DNA of 32,206 bases from Candidatus Methanophaga sp. AG-394-G06 (GTDB lineage: Archaea > Halobacteriota > Syntropharchaeia > Alkanophagales > Methanospirareceae), in assembly GCA_009903405.1 (NCBI GenBank), contig PRCZ01000015.1, positions 1 through 32,206 of the forward strand. The letters are read 5' to 3'. The notes beneath the pieces were generated by a model that had not been told where the DNA came from, did no database searches, and was given only the letters and a program-made list of their open reading frames with translations. Positions 24,689 through 32,206 of this stretch are shown here, in pieces. Position 1 is the first letter of the stretch, and each line of letters begins with the position of its first letter. The position numbers and the translations under genes were made by a program.

Positions 24689-26016
24689 TAGAGATAGACC
24701 CGTGGGGTGTTGCAGATATAAAGGATTATACGAGGCTATTTGACGAGTTTGGGATCTCACGATTCAAGGAGATACTGGACAGGATAGAGGAGCCGTATCG
24801 TTACATGCGAAGAGACATAATAGTCGGGCATCGCGGTTATGAAGAAGTGCTAAAAGCGATGAATGCACGGACTAAATTCGCGGTGATGAGTGGGTTCATG
24901 CCTTCCGGGAGAGTCCATCTCGGCGGCAAGATGGTAATGGACGAGATCATCTGGCATCAGCGTATGGGTGGCGACGCCTTTGCATGCATTGCGGATATGG
25001 AATCGCATTCGGTCCGGGGCATCCCGTGGAGCAAATGCAGGGAAATCGGGCTAAATGAATACATCTTGAGCCTTGTAGCGCTGGGTTTCGATCCCGATAA
25101 GGGGCATATATACTTCCAATCGGGCGATAAGAGACTACGAGATCTCGCTTTTGAACTTGGAAAGGTGGTAAACTTCAGCGAACTAAGTGCGATATACGGA
25201 TTCTCGGGCGATGTGAATATATCACATATGATAAGCGTATTGGTGCAGAACGCGGACATATTACAGCCGCAGCTTCTCGAATATGGAGGCCCCAAACCCG
25301 TTGTCATCCCGGTTGGCATTGATCAGGACCCGCATATACGACTGACCCGCGACATAGCATCGCGAATGAGGATGTTCCGTGTAGAGAAGCGGTTTGATAA
25401 GGACCAGAAACCGTATATAAGTGTAAGGGAGAAGCAAGCGGGTAAGGAAGCGTTGGAAGCGGTTGCGAGCCGAATAGAAGGTCCGAAGAAGGTATATGAG
25501 ATGCACATTGATGTCTTTGGCATTGAAGCAACTGAGATAGATAAAGATATGCAGAAGATAGAGGAAATAGTACGGACAGTGGAGCAGGAATACCGCGGAT
25601 ATGGGTTCTTTTTACCTGCTGCTACATACCATCGATTCATGCAGGGGCTAACCGGCGGTAAAATGTCTTCCAGCGTTCCAGAAAGCTATATTGCGCTGAC
25701 TGAACCCCCGGAAGAAGCCGCACGGAAAGTGAAACGGGCGAAGACTGGCGGTCGAGTAACAGTAGAAGAGCAGAAGAAACTTGGCGGGTTACCTGCACAA
25801 TGCACGGTCTATGAACTTATGATGTTTCATCTGATAGACGAGGACGCGCATATAAAAGAGCTCTTTGAAGAGTGCAAAAACGGGAAACGAATGTGCAATA
25901 CCTGCAAGTCGGAAGCTGCTGAGCTTATGTTCTCATTTATTAAACGGCATCAAGAAGAGCGAGAACGGGCAAAGGATGTTTTGAAGGGGCATGAAATTTA
26001 TAAGCAATGGTTCTGA
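24685..26016 (+). CDS. trpS: Tryptophanyl-tRNA synthetase (archaeal type)
   Basis: 443 residues. Class I aminoacyl-tRNA synthetase with the HIGH equivalent SGRVHLGG (about 73-80) and KMSKS equivalent GGKMSSS (about 329-335). Archaeal/eukaryotic-like features are the N-terminal extension (DPWGVADIKDYTRLFDEFGISRF) and PVGIDQDPHIRLTRDIA. A Cys pair near the C-terminus (CNTCKSEA) is visible. It charges tRNA-Trp. Its end overlaps the convergent corrinoid protein gene by 19 bases. Confidence 0.95.
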   Translation: MIEIDPWGVADIKDYTRLFDEFGISRFKEILDRIEEPYRYMRRDIIVGHRGYEEVLKAMNARTKFAVMSGFMPSGRVHLGGKMVMDEIIWHQRMGGDAFACIADMESHSVRGIPWSKCREIGLNEYILSLVALGFDPDKGHIYFQSGDKRLRDLAFELGKVVNFSELSAIYGFSGDVNISHMISVLVQNADILQPQLLEYGGPKPVVIPVGIDQDPHIRLTRDIASRMRMFRVEKRFDKDQKPYISVREKQAGKEALEAVASRIEGPKKVYEMHIDVFGIEATEIDKDMQKIEEIVRTVEQEYRGYGFFLPAATYHRFMQGLTGGKMSSSVPESYIALTEPPEEAARKVKRAKTGGRVTVEEQKKLGGLPAQCTVYELMMFHLIDEDAHIKELFEECKNGKRMCNTCKSEAAELMFSFIKRHQEERERAKDVLKGHEIYKQWF

Positions 26017-26630
26017 ATAAGCGCCTTTGCCTTCTTAACTGCATCAACAGCGTCTTTACCGTATGCGTCTGCACCGATTTCCATTGCGTATTCCTCACTC
26101 ACTGCGCTGCCTCCCACCATGATCTTCACTTCTAACTCCGCCTCGCGGAAATACTGGATGACCTCGGCCATGTATTCCCTTGTCGTGGTGAGTAACGCGG
26201 ACATAGCGATAATATCGGCCCCTGCTTCTTGGACGCTTTTCGCATACGCTTCCTTTTCCACGTCTGTTCCTAAGTCAATGACCTCAAACCCATCTGAAGC
26301 GAGCATTATAGATACTATCTCTTTCCCTATGTCATGCACATCCCCTTTGACCGTACCGATAACGACTTTACCTATCTTCTCTTCTGCCTTTACCTCTTCT
26401 TGCAGTAGCGGCTTGAGTATTTGTAATGCCTTTTTCGCGTTCCAGCCGGAGACCATCAGTTCAGCGTCGAAATATATCTCTTTGTATCCGCGCCCAATTT
26501 CACGTAGCCCTTCGCTCAGCTCGTCTAGGATCTCATAAGCATTTATGCCATTGTTCAGCTTCTCTTCGCAAAATGCTTCTATCTTCTTCTTCTTTACGTC
26601 AAGCAACGTGTCAACTACTGTATCTCCCAT
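25998..26630 (-). CDS. Corrinoid protein (MtaC/MtbC/MttC-type cobalamin-binding)
   Basis: 210 residues. N-terminal four-helix cap (about 1-88, ILDELSEGLREIGRGYKEIYFDAELMVSGWNAKKALQILKPLL), then a B12-binding Rossmann domain with the full base-off/His-on motif: DVHDIG (about 116-121), SALLTT, VGGSAVS. Such proteins carry a methyl group on Co in methyltransfer from methanol, methylamines or methoxy compounds. The substrate cannot be told from this subunit and no substrate methyltransferase is adjacent. Divergent from the corrinoid activator across 56 bases, implying shared use. Confidence 0.92.
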   Translation of the reverse strand: MGDTVVDTLLDVKKKKIEAFCEEKLNNGINAYEILDELSEGLREIGRGYKEIYFDAELMVSGWNAKKALQILKPLLQEEVKAEEKIGKVVIGTVKGDVHDIGKEIVSIMLASDGFEVIDLGTDVEKEAYAKSVQEAGADIIAMSALLTTTREYMAEVIQYFREAELEVKIMVGGSAVSEEYAMEIGADAYGKDAVDAVKKAKALIQNHCL

Positions 26631-26660
26631 AGATTAAGATATTATCTTCAAAGGTTTAAT

Positions 26661-26685
26661 TTTAGTTTAGTTTACTTTACTTTAG
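26661..26685. repeat. Five tandem 5-bp units before the corrinoid activator start
   Basis: tttag tttag tttac tttac tttag, ending one base before the ATG at 26687. It lies in the 56-base divergent spacer where both promoters must sit. A change in unit number would alter promoter or leader spacing. Confidence 0.7.
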
Positions 26686-26686
26686 T

Positions 26687-28261
26687 ATGGAAATCATGAA
26701 GATCATATTCAAGGATCACGGAAAAGAGGCAAAACTCGTTAAGGGCCGAACCATACTTTCTTATCTGCAAGAGTTGGAAATAGACATAAATTGCCCATGC
26801 GGCGGCGAGGGAAAGTGCGGTCAGTGTTTGGTCGAAGTTGAGTACGCAACTGGAGCACTCTCTGATTTGACAGAAGCGGAAAAGAAATTCATACACGATG
26901 ATCTGCATAGACTTGCCTGCCAGGCAAGAATTCTGAAAACCGATGAGCACATTTACGTGCGAGTACAAAAAAGAATTTATTACATTTTAGAATCAGGCGA
27001 ATATAAGGAAATAGCTCTTGAGCCGTTCGTGCACATAGAGGGAGAACAAGTCTTTTGCGAGTCTGAAAACCTGGGCGAATATACTGGCGAGCTATACGGT
27101 ATCGCTTTAGACATAGGGACGACAACTCTTGCTATGTATCTAATAGACTTTGAGAGCGGGGAAGTGCTTTATGTAATATCCAGAGAAAATCCACAGACTA
27201 AATACGGTAATGATGTTATTTCACGGATAGTATTTGCGCGAACAGGTCAGAACCGGCTCGAACGAGAAATTAGAAACGCCGTGAACGAAATGATCACCGC
27301 TATGGTAGACCCAAGTAAAGTCTTTGAGATGGTGGTAGTCGGTAATCCAATAATGAGAGACCTCTTTTTCGGCTATTCCGTTGAGTCACTGGGCAAAAGC
27401 CCTTACGAACCTCAGAGTGTAAACGCGGTAAATAAAACCGCGAAAGAGCTCAGGCTTAAGGCCAATCAGAACTCACGTGTTTACGGGCTCCCTTTAATCG
27501 GCAGTTTCGTCGGTGCTGACGCTTTAGCTGTCACGTTGGCAACAGAGATATATAAAAGCGATGAAATAAGTATGGCAATTGACATCGGGACCAACACGGA
27601 GATCATACTGGGAAACCGAGATCGGTTGATTGCAACGTCCTGTGCTGCGGGTCCCGCGTTTGAGGGCGCAGGCATAACGTGCGGAATCGGGGGTGTAAGT
27701 GGCGCGATAAAAGACGTGAGTATAGTGGACGGAGAAGCTATATACAAAACGATTGATGATGCCACACCTATCGGAGTTTGCGGTTCCGGATTAATAGATG
27801 CTCTGGCTGAGCTTTTGGACAACGGAATAATTAACGGTAGGGGTAAGTTCTTGGGCGATGAGAAGGGATTTATAATAGCCGAAGAGTTTAGTTTATCAGA
27901 ACAGGATATAGATCAGTTGAATCTTGCGAAAACCGCTGTTTCAGTAGCTATAAAAACACTCGTGGAGCGATACGGAATCGAGCTTGATGATATAGAACAC
28001 GTCCTTCTGGCTGGTGGGTTCGGGAACTTTATAAACACTGAGAATGCAATACGTATTGGTCTTCTGCCCGCAGTGGCGCAGGAAAAGGTGAAGAAGATTG
28101 GAAATGCCGCTCTGGAAGGTGCCCGGCAGGCGTTAATATCAAAGACAAAACGGGTAGATGCAGAATCAATTGCAAACCGAATCGAGCATGTAAAACTTGA
28201 AGAAGAGGCTGACTTTCAGGAGAAATTCGTCAGTGAGCTTTATTTCCAGCAATATCTTTAG
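26687..28261 (+). CDS. Corrinoid-activating [2Fe-2S] ASKHA-domain protein (RACo/RACE-like, DUF4445)
   Basis: 524 residues. N-terminal ferredoxin domain with Cys ligands CPCGGEGKCGQC and LACQAR (residues about 38-85), a linker domain, then an ASKHA ATPase: GIALDIGTTTLAMYLID (phosphate loop 1), MAIDIGTNTEIIL, CAAGPAFEGAGITCGIGG, VLLAGGFGNFI. These proteins use ATP to drive reduction of inactive Co(II) corrinoid to Co(I). The two-Cys2Fe2S type differs from RamA, which has [4Fe-4S] sites at the C-terminus. The neighbouring corrinoid protein is the likely client. A second ATG three codons in (MKIIFKDHG) is possible. Confidence 0.9.
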   Translation: MEIMKIIFKDHGKEAKLVKGRTILSYLQELEIDINCPCGGEGKCGQCLVEVEYATGALSDLTEAEKKFIHDDLHRLACQARILKTDEHIYVRVQKRIYYILESGEYKEIALEPFVHIEGEQVFCESENLGEYTGELYGIALDIGTTTLAMYLIDFESGEVLYVISRENPQTKYGNDVISRIVFARTGQNRLEREIRNAVNEMITAMVDPSKVFEMVVVGNPIMRDLFFGYSVESLGKSPYEPQSVNAVNKTAKELRLKANQNSRVYGLPLIGSFVGADALAVTLATEIYKSDEISMAIDIGTNTEIILGNRDRLIATSCAAGPAFEGAGITCGIGGVSGAIKDVSIVDGEAIYKTIDDATPIGVCGSGLIDALAELLDNGIINGRGKFLGDEKGFIIAEEFSLSEQDIDQLNLAKTAVSVAIKTLVERYGIELDDIEHVLLAGGFGNFINTENAIRIGLLPAVAQEKVKKIGNAALEGARQALISKTKRVDAESIANRIEHVKLEEEADFQEKFVSELYFQQYL

Positions 28262-28337
28262 GGTATTTGATTCGCACTCATAACACCCCTACCACTTTAA
28301 CGATAACAATAGTCAAGAAGGCGAATGGAAGAAAGCG

Positions 28338-28547
28338 ATGAAACAGAAACAGTATCTCATCTGTGCAATTTATTTGATCCTAGTAGCAGTTGCCGAGTTC
28401 TCGATGACGCTTGATCATCCAAAAAATCCTGCGGTTGGGCATGGTTTCATCGCTAGAACATGCCACTTATCTGAGCATGGAATTGACAAAGCCGAACTCG
28501 TACTACGATTGGATCGTGGTTACGAGCAGGATGAAGAGCTATTGTAA
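28338..28547 (+). CDS. Short hypothetical protein, probably a truncated membrane protein
   Basis: 69 codons. Residues 1-28 (MKQKQYLICAIYLILVAVAEFSMTLDHP) read as one TM helix of the kind that opens polytopic membrane proteins such as CPBP-type; after residue 32 the sequence turns hydrophilic and unrecognisable. An A6 run at about 28420 might mark a frameshift, but the other frames give no clear continuation. Low confidence that it makes a working protein. Confidence 0.3.
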   Translation: MKQKQYLICAIYLILVAVAEFSMTLDHPKNPAVGHGFIARTCHLSEHGIDKAELVLRLDRGYEQDEELL

Positions 28548-28572
28548 TTGCTCAATATCTTGCGGATTTTAT

Positions 28573-28598
28573 GCTCAAAAATCTACCGATTTTTGAGC
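28573..28598. terminator. Perfect 11-bp hairpin between convergent genes
   Basis: gctcaaaaatc-tacc-gatttttgagc, with no mismatches. It stands five bases from the stop of the minus-strand surface protein gene and about 25 bases past the small plus-strand ORF, so it could terminate both. Confidence 0.5.
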
Positions 28599-28602
28599 AG
28601 AT

Positions 28603-29571
28603 TCATTTCCTTCTCAATCTAAGCACTAAATATGCAACTGTAAAGAGTCCGGCAATAGCAAAAAGGGCTTCGAATACCGGTATTAGGCGTCGCGTTGGAC
28701 TTGGCGAAGGCTTTTTTGTTGGCGTAGGTGTTGGACTCACCGAAGATTTTTCTGTTGGCACTGCCGAGGGTTTTAAACTGGATGAAGGTTCTGGACTTGA
28801 CGAAGACATTGGGATTGTGGAGATAGTTGGTGTTATAACGGGAGTAGGTGTAGACGTGATAGCTGGAGATCTCTGTGTGGAAGTTGGCGTGGGTTCCGTG
28901 AGAACAATTTGAACTGTTCTTTCTATTCCTCTGGCAGTAATCAAGAATTCACCTTCCGGTACGCCATCGGTATCAATGTCAAGTTTAAAATCGCCATTGG
29001 GATCTGCGATGCACTTAATAGAAATGGCAATTTTCAGGTTTACTGAAGTTGCGCCGTCTACGGCATCGCCGGATATCTTAATATCCTTTTTGCCCGGCGG
29101 GATATCTATTTTAAGCCCGGATTTCTCCATAGGAAAAGAAAAGGAAAGCGTCACAACGCCATTTACTATTTTCAGTGGGGCCTCCATTACCGGTATCCCG
29201 GCCCACGTTGTAACCTTAACCGTCTCGCCATTACATGTAGCCGTAAACGGCGATACCATCATTTGCATATTCTTTATATTTTCTGCGCGTGCCGAAATCT
29301 TCTTTTCACCCGCTATAAAATTGATACCCCGGAACTCCTCGCTATATCTATCTGTACCCGAAACAGGTAATGAGATCTCGAATGACGAATCTAACCATAC
29401 CGCTTCGTTTGGTGCTACCTTTCCGTATATTGACAATGTATCCCCCTGTACAACAAAAGAGGGGACATTCAATTCCGTTACGCTTGCGCCTGCAATTGGT
29501 ACTGACGCTATGAACGCACAGAGTAACAATAGACCGCTGCAAGATACTGCATTAATATACTTCCTCTTCAT
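28603..29571 (-). CDS. Secreted surface protein with PGF-CTERM-like anchor
   Basis: About 322 residues from the ATG at 29571; the track start is a GTG three codons earlier. GGAG lies nine bases before the ATG. Signal peptide SCSGLLLLCAFIASVPIAGA; beta-rich ectodomain to about residue 225, ending in ADPNGDFKLDIDTDGVPEGEFLITARGIERTVQI; a Ser/Thr/Pro stalk of about 65 residues; then PVFEALFAIAGLFTVAYLVLRLRRK. The last part matches archaeosortase substrates (PGF-CTERM, PGFEAxxAIAGLLAVAYLxxRRR) except that PGF is PVF. Likely a cell-surface protein; function unknown. Confidence 0.85.
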   Translation of the reverse strand: MKRKYINAVSCSGLLLLCAFIASVPIAGASVTELNVPSFVVQGDTLSIYGKVAPNEAVWLDSSFEISLPVSGTDRYSEEFRGINFIAGEKKISARAENIKNMQMMVSPFTATCNGETVKVTTWAGIPVMEAPLKIVNGVVTLSFSFPMEKSGLKIDIPPGKKDIKISGDAVDGATSVNLKIAISIKCIADPNGDFKLDIDTDGVPEGEFLITARGIERTVQIVLTEPTPTSTQRSPAITSTPTPVITPTISTIPMSSSSPEPSSSLKPSAVPTEKSSVSPTPTPTKKPSPSPTRRLIPVFEALFAIAGLFTVAYLVLRLRRK

Positions 29572-29608
29572 CTCACCCACTCCAAATTAATTTGTCATTA
29601 TGGCTCAA

Positions 29609-30148
29609 TTAATAATATAATGGCATGTATCCAATCATAAAATATCTTTCCATTTGCATCTGTGAATTGGGTGCATGTGATTGTCCCCTCCCCCCGGTTG
29701 CATTTGCCGTGCGTGCATATATGATTTGAGGGTAAGAGCCAGTGTGAATGGAGTAGTTGTAAGTTTCTCCTGCTTCGAGCGTAATTGCATCAAACGTTAT
29801 ATTACGCCAATCGCCAGTATAGCCAGTCCAATTTGCTGCTACAATAACTCCCTTATCATTCCAGACTGTTACTCGCTCTGTATGCCCGCCGGTACCCTGG
29901 CACGGATATGTATAGAGTTTAGATACCGTAATTGTTTGATTTCGCATTATTGTCCTGTTGTGTATTCCAAACATGCTGGGATAAGGCACTTCTGGCGAGC
30001 CTGTGTCGAATACGGGCTTTGTAGAAACTACCTCTACTGACTTTTCTATTCCATCCGCAGTAATTAAAAATTCGCCGAACGGAACGCTCTCTGTGTTTAT
30101 ATCAAGTCTAAAATCGCCATTGGGATATGCTAAGACTTTGATTGACAT
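29609..30148 (-). CDS. Surface-type protein lacking a signal peptide, partial paralogue of the neighbouring gene
   Basis: 179 residues from the ATG at 30148, chosen because gaggggtgg precedes it closely; the track start at 30193 has no such site. Residues 1-45 (SIKVLAYPNGDFRLDINTESVPFGEFLITADGIEKSVEV) are a copy of the module in the 28603-29571 protein. The rest (LYTYPCQGTGGHTERVTVWNDKGVIVAANWTGYTGDWRNITFDAITLEAGETYNYSIHTGSYPQIIYARTANATGG) is a domain I know from secreted proteins of methanogenic archaea, rich in N-x-S/T sequons. Without a signal peptide export is unclear; it may be a 5'-truncated duplicate. Confidence 0.7.
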   Translation of the reverse strand: MSIKVLAYPNGDFRLDINTESVPFGEFLITADGIEKSVEVVSTKPVFDTGSPEVPYPSMFGIHNRTIMRNQTITVSKLYTYPCQGTGGHTERVTVWNDKGVIVAANWTGYTGDWRNITFDAITLEAGETYNYSIHTGSYPQIIYARTANATGGRGQSHAPNSQMQMERYFMIGYMPLYY

Positions 30149-30192
30149 ATCCACCCCTCGAAAAGTGGTTTGACTATGAATATCGTTTTTCA

Positions 30193-30203
30193 ATATTTAA
30201 ATG
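30193..30203 (-). promoter_or_regulatory. TATA box of the truncated surface-type gene
   Basis: On the minus strand catttaaatattg lies about 50 bases before the ATG at 30148, leaving a leader of about 25 bases that includes the gaggggtgg ribosome binding site. Confidence 0.4.
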
Positions 30204-30268
30204 TTCTGGTAATTACTGGGGTTAAGTTCGGAGATTTTACTTGTTATAGTACAGGGGAAATCCCGGAT

Positions 30269-30853
30269 TCAATGCCACAATTCCCGCCGATCTACATGCT
30301 TCCAGAAAAATACCAGTGCGGTAAGAGTGCTAAAAGCCGATATGAAAACCACCTGCGTTGCCGCTCCGCCCTCCAAATTTAGCAGACCTTGCACAAGGGC
30401 AAGCGCGCCAATAAGCAATGCAAGACTGATAACAGCAGCAAAAATGCCTCTACGCGCGTTATCGCCTGAGAACTCAAAAGCAAGGGCTATCAATATAGCA
30501 CCAACAAATACCGCATTCACAAACCAACCTAAAACAAAAGCGCTAATGATAATGATGAAAATTATTTTCGGCTTAGCAAAAATCGGGTGATCGTCTCTTA
30601 ATCCGGAATCAAGCAGTAGCAACTGCGGTATCAGTACACTGAGCACCATACACAAATCCGTGCCATATATGTCCGCTATCTCAAATTCATAACCAATAGC
30701 CAGAGCATAAACGAGGAATAACAGTAGGAATATATCCTTCTTGTTCTTCACTTTAGATATGAAAAGAAAAGGGAGAAATAACAAAGGTATCTTTAGCCCT
30801 GCTATTAGCCCACCCATTGCCGCTGCAATTACTGCTATCGCAATCATTATCAT
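30269..30853 (-). CDS. Polytopic membrane protein of unknown function
   Basis: 194 residues with about five or six TM helices (AIAVIAAAMGGLIAGLKIPLLFLPFLFI; IFLLLFLVYALAIGYEF; IIFIIIISAFVLGWFVNAVFVGAILIALAF; GIFAAVISLALLIGALALVQG; TQVVFISAFSTLTALVFFW). The ATG overlaps the stop of the VWA/DUF58-like gene (ATGA). Membrane proteins of this kind often stand next to moxR-DUF58 genes, but I recognise no family and no catalytic motif. Confidence 0.75.
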   Translation of the reverse strand: MIMIAIAVIAAAMGGLIAGLKIPLLFLPFLFISKVKNKKDIFLLLFLVYALAIGYEFEIADIYGTDLCMVLSVLIPQLLLLDSGLRDDHPIFAKPKIIFIIIISAFVLGWFVNAVFVGAILIALAFEFSGDNARRGIFAAVISLALLIGALALVQGLLNLEGGAATQVVFISAFSTLTALVFFWKHVDRRELWH

Positions 30854-31611
30854 CCAAACCCACCCCTAATAGACTCCAAGAGGTCGGAATAGCCCAAATC
30901 GAAAGTGGGCACTATACCGTTTAGTTTCTTTATGATTTCTTCTCTTTCTTTATATCGTTCATAGAGCCATATAAGTGTCTCTTTGTCCAGACTCTCCGCA
31001 TCGTAAAACAAAATGGGATTGGGAGACAGGAATATAATTTCATGCCTTTTCCTCAGGTCCAGTAAAACCTTTATCAGCTCACTCGTATTTGTCGTTATGT
31101 CTGCAATGAAGATCAAAAAAGCGGTAGAGGGTAAAGAACTCACCGCCTCTATCAAGCTACTGGCGGAACTCCTTCTGCCCTTCACAACCGGCAATATCTT
31201 CCCGATAAACGCCCTACTCTCTTCTTTTAGCCTTAAACTCTTCTCTGGTAAGGACAACTTAAGACCCATAAGAGTTGTAGGTATCGTTCCGATCTTCAGC
31301 GATCCCGCTATCCGCTCCACCTGCGCACTGTCTTTAGTTTTCGCCGCTTCTATCCGCTTAATCCCGTAATCATCATATACTATCAATCCCAACCTGCTTT
31401 TTCTTAGCGCATATGCAAGTTGAAGCGTCAGAGTAGTTGCAAAATCTATCTTTGAGCTCTTTATCCCCTTCCTCATCTCCTTACCCGCATCCAAAACGAT
31501 ATATACATCTCCTTCCGGCGGGCACATCTCACTCGAAGGAATTCCGGGTGTTGCAAAGACAACAGTTGCAAAAACGTTCGCCGACGCTATTGGCTTATCC
31601 TTCTCTCGCAT
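30850..31611 (-). CDS. DUF58/VWA-like protein, N-terminus replaced at a breakpoint
   Basis: 253 codons. From about residue 34 it reads VYIVLDAGKEMRKGIKSSKIDFATTLTLQLAYALRKSRLGLIVYDDYG, like the VWA half of DUF58 proteins, which work with MoxR ATPases. The MIDAS motif is degenerate (DAGKE in place of DxSxS). The first 33 residues (MREKDKPIASANVFATVVFATPGIPSSEMCPPEG) are the antisense of the MoxR frame at 31517-31611, so they are not native sequence. The usual N-terminal TM helices of DUF58 are absent. Either a truncated gene or one whose true start is lost. Confidence 0.65.
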   Translation of the reverse strand: MREKDKPIASANVFATVVFATPGIPSSEMCPPEGDVYIVLDAGKEMRKGIKSSKIDFATTLTLQLAYALRKSRLGLIVYDDYGIKRIEAAKTKDSAQVERIAGSLKIGTIPTTLMGLKLSLPEKSLRLKEESRAFIGKILPVVKGRRSSASSLIEAVSSLPSTAFLIFIADITTNTSELIKVLLDLRKRHEIIFLSPNPILFYDAESLDKETLIWLYERYKEREEIIKKLNGIVPTFDLGYSDLLESIRGGFG

Positions 31612-32206
31612 TCAACTAACTCCTGACTTGATGCCCGCGGATATTGTAGGGAGTGTATTTTATGACCAAAAAGCGATGGAATTCACAGTAAGGAAAGGCC
31701 CGATATTTGCTAATATCCTATTAGCTGATGAAATAAATAGAGCGACACCAAAGACGCAATCTGCACTGCTTGAAGCGATGCAAGAGCGTCAGGTCACAAT
31801 AGAAGGCGCTACTTTTCCTCTGCCCATTCCTTTTCTCACAATAGCAACCATGAATCCTGTTGAGATCGAAGGAGTTTACAATTTACCTGAGGCTCAGCTC
31901 GATCGGTTCATGATGAAAGTTCAGGTCGGATACCTTGACAGGACTAATGAACTGCTTTTACTGAGAAGGAAGGAAAAGGGCGAGTTCAAGACCGTGGAGC
32001 GAATTATGGACCACAATGAGGTACTTTTGCTGATGAAGAATGCGCGAGAGATCAAAGCAAGTGAAACTATCCTTAATTACATATACGCGATTTTGGCGAG
32101 AACGAGAAATGATGAACGTGTTTTGTTGGGTGCAAGTCCGAGGGCTTCCGAGCAGTTATTATTTAGTTCTAAATCCTTAGCATTCCTGAGAGGCAGAGAG
32201 TATGTT
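31517..32206 (+). pseudogene. MoxR-family AAA ATPase, 5' end missing, runs off the window
   Basis: Not in the ORF track. The frame from 31517 reads GGHISLEGIPGVAKTTVAKTFADAIGLSFSRIQLTPDLMPADIVGS (Walker A GIPGVAKT), then GPIFANILLADEINRATPKTQSALLEAMQERQVTI (Walker B LLADEIN) and IATMNPVEIEGVYNLPEAQLDRFMM, all MoxR hallmarks. It stays open to the window end. Upstream of GGH the frame carries no MoxR sequence and no start codon; the first ATG is in LMPADI, past Walker A. About 35-40 residues are missing. MoxR chaperones usually pair with DUF58/VWA proteins, and a truncated one lies head to head with it. Confidence 0.75.

Noticed and set aside
31437-31619. 60-codon plus-strand ORF at the breakpoint
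   Set aside because: Low-complexity shadow; the MoxR frame overlaps it in another phase.

Overview
The window looks archaeal, most likely a euryarchaeote related to methanogens or ANME-type methane/alkane oxidisers. The evidence is: archaeal-type TrpS coupled to PurS; a methanogenesis-type corrinoid protein divergent from a RamA/RACo-like corrinoid activator; TATA/BRE promoters, several of them leaderless; poly-T terminators; and a surface protein with a PGF-CTERM-like C-terminal anchor. The lineage guess is inference. No rRNA, tRNA, CRISPR array or intact insertion sequence was seen.

Layout. (1) 1-346: the 3' end of a secreted FG-GAP repeat protein with a terminator. (2) 436-4759 (+): a decayed polytopic membrane glycosyltransferase followed by two GT4 glycosyltransferases. 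(3) 4781-8206 (-): GT2 glycosyltransferase, coiled-coil methyltransferase with four 105-bp repeats, a small ORF, and a second methyltransferase split by a frameshift in an A8/T8 tract. (4) 8573-14875 (-): a 2100-residue secreted protein carrying two different clan CD cysteine proteases, a caspase-like domain and a clostripain-like domain. Its C-terminal FG-GAP array is nearly the same as the one at the left edge and lies in inverted orientation, so the two arrays flank the 8.2-kb glycan cassette. (5) 14.9-17.2 kb: a toxin-antitoxin island with intact HicB-HicA and HEPN-MNT modules, remnants of RelE and VapBC-like modules, and a dead copy of the promoter and signal peptide of the giant protein. 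The two intact modules share a 57-bp promoter repeat. (6) 17239-18733 (-): Wzm/Wzt-type polysaccharide ABC exporter. (7) 18951-24345: GT2 (+), then an operon on the minus strand rmlA-rmlB-rmlD-rmlC-GT4 for dTDP-L-rhamnose synthesis and use. (8) 24437-26016 (+): purS-trpS. (9) 25998-28261: corrinoid protein (-) and corrinoid-activating Fe-S ATPase (+), divergent. (10) 28338-30853: a small truncated ORF, two related secreted/surface proteins, and a membrane protein. (11) 30850-32206: a DUF58/VWA-like protein and a MoxR ATPase meeting head to head at what looks like a rearrangement breakpoint, both without their N-termini.

Taken together this is mainly a cell-surface glycan and surface-protein region. 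Rhamnose donor synthesis, several glycosyltransferases, two methyltransferases and an ABC exporter would make and export a polysaccharide, next to large secreted proteins. The accessory part is rearranged and decaying (inverted repeats, duplications, dead toxin-antitoxin genes). The purS-trpS and corrinoid genes are the more conserved part.
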